DNA from: an uncultured Bacteroidota bacterium
Lineage (GTDB): Bacteria > Bacteroidota > Bacteroidia > JABEUT01
Direction: 5' to 3'
NCBI GenBank assembly: GCA_903916255.1
Contig: CAIWVW010000132.1
Coordinates: forward strand, 1 to 64,000
Length of the DNA stretch: 64,000 nt
The notes below the pieces were generated by a model, which was not told where the DNA came from, ran no database searches, and was given only the letters and a program-made list of their open reading frames with translations. Of this stretch, positions 60,258 to 64,000 are shown in pieces; position 1 is the first letter of the stretch, and the number at the start of each line of letters is the position of its first letter. A program made the position numbers and the translations under genes.

Positions 60258-63200
60258 CTACTTGTATTCGTAAACAATAATTGTTCCGGCAGCCCCTGCA
60301 CCACCCGCAGCCGATTGGGTATTGAAAGTATTGCAATAATCGGCTTCGGCACCACCACCGCCCGAACCTGTGTTTGCGGCAGGGGTATTGCCTGTAGCAT
60401 TATTCGGAACACTTGTTACAAATGGCCCAACTCCTCCAAAAATTGTAGCCCCTCCTGCACCTGCATTCCCTGAATAAGAAGTGCCAACTCCCCCTGTGTT
60501 GCCGGTTAAATTTAAAAAGCCGCCTGTTCCTATGCCGCCTGCTCCGCCATTAGCTGCATTCGTATTTGAGGTAGCATCTGTGCCGCCACTGCCGCCCGTT
60601 GCCGAGAAAGTTCCAAAAGTTGTAGTGCCTCCGGTGCCTCCATTGGTTGGAGTATTTGTTCCCGCAGTGCCGCCAGCACCAACCGAATATGCATAGCTTA
60701 CTGCCACTGTTGCAATCCATCCTTTACAGTATCCTCCAGCACCACCGCCACCGGCAAGTGCAGAACAATTGTTAGAGCCGTTAGATTTGGCACCGCCACC
60801 GCCGCCACCGCCGCCAACCATTTCAACAAGTAAACTTTTAGTGCCTGCTGCAGGAGTAAATGTTCCGCTGCCTGTAAGAACCGATACATTATTAAGAGCT
60901 CCCATAGCTTGCCATGCCATACCGGTGGCTGTTTGCGTAAGCACTTGTCCATTGGTGGCTGATGGTGCCAATGCCTGAACATCTCCTGTGGTATTGTTCG
61001 TAAACATTACGCTTGATGCTGCGGTAGGAGCAGTGGTGGTTGAGTAATATGTGTTTCCTGTTTTGATACCGTCAATTCTAAGCGTGCTGTTAGTTTGTGC
61101 AATTTCTAATGCTTGTGCGGGTGTGGTTGTGCCAATACCCACATATCCGCCGTTGGTAATCGACATTTTGTTGGTAAAGTTTGTATAAAAATCTAACCCG
61201 AATTGGTTACCACCCCCGGTTCTTTTAGATGCTATACCCTCACCGCTTGCAAGACCAAATGTCAATCCATTGCCAGTAGCAAATCCATTATTTAAAAATC
61301 CATTATTTAAGTTTGCCATGTCGATATTTTCTCCATTCTGTATGGAAAGGTTTTGCGAAGGGCTGGCATTTCCAATTCCTACATATCCGGTTGGGGAAAC
61401 AAAGGTCATAATTGGGCCTACTCCCAGGTTAGAAATAATAAATTTTTGTCCGCCTGCTCCGTATGTTCCTGCTCCTATATTCCATGAATAATTGTTTCCG
61501 CTGGCAGAGGCAGCCGCAGAGCCAAAAGCGCTTACATTACTGATAAACTGCATGCTGGCTTCCGAATTAGCGCTTGGGTTACCAATTTGAATTTGTCCGA
61601 ACTGATTATCCTGGGAATAAACAGAAAGTTTGCCTGTGGTAGTTGTAGAGTTACCCACTTGCACCATAGTGGTTGGAGTTATGGTTCCAAAACCTGAATT
61701 ACCTCCGCCGGAAGGAACAAGTACACCATAATTATTGGTAGCGCCGGTACCTAAAAAATAACCGCCAACATTTGTTGTGGAAGCACCTATAGCAGCACCA
61801 TAAGTGCCAATTTGTGTTCCTGTGCCTGTAGAGGCATTATAACCATAAGCGCCTACTGAATTCGGGCCACTTCCATAAATTGCGCCCACTATTCCAAGGC
61901 CGGCATTGCTTGAATTTACGCTGCCGTATATGGCAGCGGGGGTAACTGTGTTAACAAGGGTTCCAAGACTTCCCATTACTCCCACAGAAGATATTGTAGT
62001 GCTTGAATTGCTACCGTAAATTGCTGCAGAACCAGCGGTTGTATTGGCGGTTGTTCCATAAACACCCGCGCCTTGGCCTGTAGTGCTTGTATTATTTCCA
62101 TATACGCCTTCCGTATTGGCCGTTGCAGTGTATCCATATACCCCGGTAGGTGTTGCAGTATTTCCTAATGCACCTAAATAACCTATTACGCCAACGGCCT
62201 GCCCGGCGGTGGCTTGGCTTTGCCCAACTATAGCCGCTGTACCGCCAGCGGTACTGTTATTTTTACCATAAATAGCCGTTCCCGATGCAGCTGTATTAGT
62301 GCCATAAACACCATAACCTGTGGCTTGCGCCGTTGTACCCAAAATGGCTGTTACATCGGTAGCATTTGCGGTAGCTGTAAATATATTACCGACGGGAAAA
62401 GCAGAAACTCCGGTTTGAACAGAAACTCTTGCGCCATTGTCTTGGGCAATGCCGATGCCTAAAGTTGTGCCATTCGGGGTCCAGCGGGCTAGGTAATCTA
62501 GCGTTCCTGTACCTGTTGGAACAACTCCGTTTTGCCAGGAAAGCACACCTGTTGCGCTTGAAACCAGTGTAGATGCAGCGCTTGGAGCAGGAATGGACCA
62601 TAAATCTCCATTCGCATTATTTGCATATACAAGGTTTCCAACATTAGTAGCGGATGGTTGGTTGTATATTGTTCCGGTAGAACCTAATCCGTCAATTCTT
62701 GCTGTATTGGCAGTACCCCCAATTTCCAATGCCCTTGCCGGGGTATTGGTTTGAATACCTGTTTGAGCGGAAGCATTACCAAGGATAAGTGCGTTGCTTT
62801 GTCCGGCAATAGCTCCATTTCCAATTGCGGTTGCATTAGTAAATCCGGCAGCCGAAACATCTGCCTGATAACCAATGGCTGTGTTATAGGTCCCCCCCGA
62901 ATTGGTTTGCAATGCATTATAACCAACGGCTGTATTGTAGCTTGCATTTGTTAAATTCAATGCCTGATAACCAACAGCTGTATTATTGCTACCCCCTATG
63001 TTAGTTTGCATTGCCTGTGTACCAATGGCCGTATTACTACCTCCTGTTGTATTATGAAAACCTGCACTCAAACCAACGCCCGTATTCTGGCTGCCTCCGT
63101 TGGTACTGTAAAGAGCTTGGGCACCAAGCCCGGTATTCCCGAAATCATTAGTATTATTAAGTGCATTAAAACCAATGGCAGTATTCAATTGATTCGAAGT

Positions 63201-63755
63201 AACCTTTTGCAGGGCCCCGGAACCAAAACCGGCATTTTCGTTTCCGGTGGTGGCTGAAGTAATTAAGTTGCCGCTTAATACTCCAATAAATGTATTATTC
63301 TTGATGGCATCAATTCTCCCTGCTTTGCTGCCATTTATCTGGAAATTAATGGGTACGTTGTTTGTGGTCCCAAAAAAGTTGGTTCCATCCACAATATTGG
63401 CATTGCCTAATATTTGCCAGGCGGAAGAAACACTCCCTTGAGAAAAGAATATCCAATCTGTACCATTCCAGAAATAATACCCCGTACCACTACCATTCGT
63501 CATGGCTGCATTGGTGTTGTATACAATCAATCCGGTTGCCGGAGCGGGAATAGTGGCTACGTCAGTAATCGATAGTAATGCGGCTTGAGGAGCCAGAAAA
63601 CCCACATTTCCTGCATTTCCTGAATTCAGGTCAAGAATTGCAGATGCATTGGCAGCAGAGCCGGAAGTATTAATTGCTACATTTTGTGCAGTAGTGGCAG
63701 AGAGGGCAAATAATAATGGGAAAAATAAAAGTTTCCATCTGGAAATTCTTTTCAT
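60258..63755 (-). CDS. Giant repetitive exported protein with YadA-like head repeats and Gly-rich end, paralogue 2
   Basis: 1165 residues. Signal peptide and N-terminal A-I-L-D-L-N-x-G domain as in paralogue 1. Residues about 170-310 are repeats of about 24 residues of the type N-T-A-(I/V)-G-(Y/F)-x-A-L, like YadA or tail-fibre head repeats. One G-T-L-D-Y-L-A-R-W-T-P-N-G module follows, then Gly/Ala/Asn-rich repeats (Y-G-x-N-x-x-x-x-G). The C-terminal 170 residues are strongly glycine rich (MVGGGGGGGGAK, then GGSGGTDATS) and end I-I-V-Y-E-Y-K, resembling the glycine-rich domains of phage tail proteins. No T9SS sorting domain. A surface adhesin or fibre is likely. Confidence 0.75.
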   Translation of the reverse strand: MKRISRWKLLFFPLLFALSATTAQNVAINTSGSAANASAILDLNSGNAGNVGFLAPQAALLSITDVATIPAPATGLIVYNTNAAMTNGSGTGYYFWNGTDWIFFSQGSVSSAWQILGNANIVDGTNFFGTTNNVPINFQINGSKAGRIDAIKNNTFIGVLSGNLITSATTGNENAGFGSGALQKVTSNQLNTAIGFNALNNTNDFGNTGLGAQALYSTNGGSQNTGVGLSAGFHNTTGGSNTAIGTQAMQTNIGGSNNTAVGYQALNLTNASYNTAVGYNALQTNSGGTYNTAIGYQADVSAAGFTNATAIGNGAIAGQSNALILGNASAQTGIQTNTPARALEIGGTANTARIDGLGSTGTIYNQPSATNVGNLVYANNANGDLWSIPAPSAASTLVSSATGVLSWQNGVVPTGTGTLDYLARWTPNGTTLGIGIAQDNGARVSVQTGVSAFPVGNIFTATANATDVTAILGTTAQATGYGVYGTNTAASGTAIYGKNNSTAGGTAAIVGQSQATAGQAVGVIGYLGALGNTATPTGVYGYTATANTEGVYGNNTSTTGQGAGVYGTTANTTAGSAAIYGSNSSTTISSVGVMGSLGTLVNTVTPAAIYGSVNSSNAGLGIVGAIYGSGPNSVGAYGYNASTGTGTQIGTYGAAIGASTTNVGGYFLGTGATNNYGVLVPSGGGNSGFGTITPTTMVQVGNSTTTTGKLSVYSQDNQFGQIQIGNPSANSEASMQFISNVSAFGSAAASASGNNYSWNIGAGTYGAGGQKFIISNLGVGPIMTFVSPTGYVGIGNASPSQNLSIQNGENIDMANLNNGFLNNGFATGNGLTFGLASGEGIASKRTGGGNQFGLDFYTNFTNKMSITNGGYVGIGTTTPAQALEIAQTNSTLRIDGIKTGNTYYSTTTAPTAASSVMFTNNTTGDVQALAPSATNGQVLTQTATGMAWQAMGALNNVSVLTGSGTFTPAAGTKSLLVEMVGGGGGGGGAKSNGSNNCSALAGGGGAGGYCKGWIATVAVSYAYSVGAGGTAGTNTPTNGGTGGTTTFGTFSATGGSGGTDATSNTNAANGGAGGIGTGGFLNLTGNTGGVGTSYSGNAGAGGATIFGGVGPFVTSVPNNATGNTPAANTGSGGGGAEADYCNTFNTQSAAGGAGAAGTIIVYEYK
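60791..60815. repeat. CCG/CCA triplet microsatellite encoding poly-glycine
   Basis: Triplet run CACCGCCACCGCCGCC continuing to 60815, coding for the glycine run of the 60258-63755 protein. Length changes would add or remove glycines without a frameshift. Confidence 0.7.
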
Positions 63756-64000
63756 GACGAGTATTAATTTTCTTTTTAGTGTCGCAATTTAGCAACTTTT
63801 CAGGAAAAGGGCATGATTTATCTCTCTAACATACATAGAGATAGATAATATATATTGATTATGAGAGCATAAAAGCGTGGATTAGGTCGCTTTAATTCTC
63901 AGAATCGGTTTATTTTAATACTCTTATTTATAGAGTATTAAATCCTTCATCGATAGGGATATTTATTTCACCGCAGACTTTAAAACGCTTTGCTTATAAA
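63756..64000. other. Intergenic end of window
   Basis: 245 bases without a recognised gene. It contains an 11-bp perfect hairpin TTTAATACTCT/AGAGTATTAAA (63914-63924 and 63932-63942, 7-base loop) of unknown role. No promoter element with a full TAnnTTTG match was found for the adjacent giant gene. Confidence 0.5.

Overview
The window looks like chromosomal DNA of a member of the Bacteroidota, probably a Sphingobacteriales/Chitinophagales-type lineage. The evidence is as follows. There are three proteins with type IX secretion (T9SS) C-terminal sorting domains. There are DUF5777, YceI, WG-repeat, TM2 and YwqK-repeat proteins. An asnS-rpoN-PAP2-like gene order is present. Most intergenic promoters read TAnnTTTG, the -7 element of the Bacteroidota primary sigma factor, and recognisable Shine-Dalgarno sequences are rare. 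I see no rRNA or tRNA gene, CRISPR array, prophage or intact insertion sequence.

Layout. 1-9.9 kb: a YwqK-repeat lipoprotein, a Fic protein, asnS-rpoN-PAP2-like, then a tight reverse-strand group mtaB-lgt-IMPase-mscS. 10-15 kb: a peptide-binding lipoprotein, a lipoprotein with a C-terminal HtrA-like protease, an orphan HTH protein and an unknown exported protein. 15.3-20.2 kb: an operon of a GltD-like FAD/ferredoxin oxidoreductase with the two subunits of 2-oxoacid:ferredoxin oxidoreductase, closed by a strong hairpin. 20-36 kb: housekeeping and metabolic genes (cinA, kdsB, aspS, GDH, ppa, patatin, TM2, sod, acyl-CoA dehydrogenase) mixed with OmpA-like and small membrane proteins. 36-45 kb: a beta-propeller protein, a WG-repeat protein, and a reverse-strand cluster of two T9SS-exported choice-of-anchor V proteins, a cytochrome-like lipoprotein, YceI and a DUF5777 barrel. 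A cytochrome c lipoprotein, a RelE-type toxin-antitoxin pair and a barrel-like protein follow. 45-53 kb: mnmG, three parS-like ParB sites around a small ORF, kynA, a VIT1/CCC1 transporter, MarC and a second YwqK-repeat protein. 53-64 kb: rpiB, lutB, a T9SS beta-propeller protein and two very large repetitive exported proteins.

The strongest non-gene signals are these. (1) Three 16-bp parS-like palindromes lie within 490 bp beside mnmG, suggesting a chromosome-segregation centromere and a nearby origin. (2) Inverted-repeat elements are dense, including nested composite elements. Several lie in frame inside genes: two inserts plus a repeat-encoded tail in mtaB, one in aspS, one in a T9SS protein, and the last eight codons of the WG-repeat protein. 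(3) Seven genes have a -7 element exactly four bases before the start codon, predicting leaderless mRNAs. (4) A 42-bp promoter/start-codon cassette is duplicated on either side of the toxin-antitoxin pair. (5) A putative surface redox cluster carries non-canonical CX4CH and CX6CH motifs.

All function calls come from reading motifs and family resemblance; no database search was run. Starts were moved from the longest possible ORF where a TTG/GTG extension was clearly less plausible than a downstream start.
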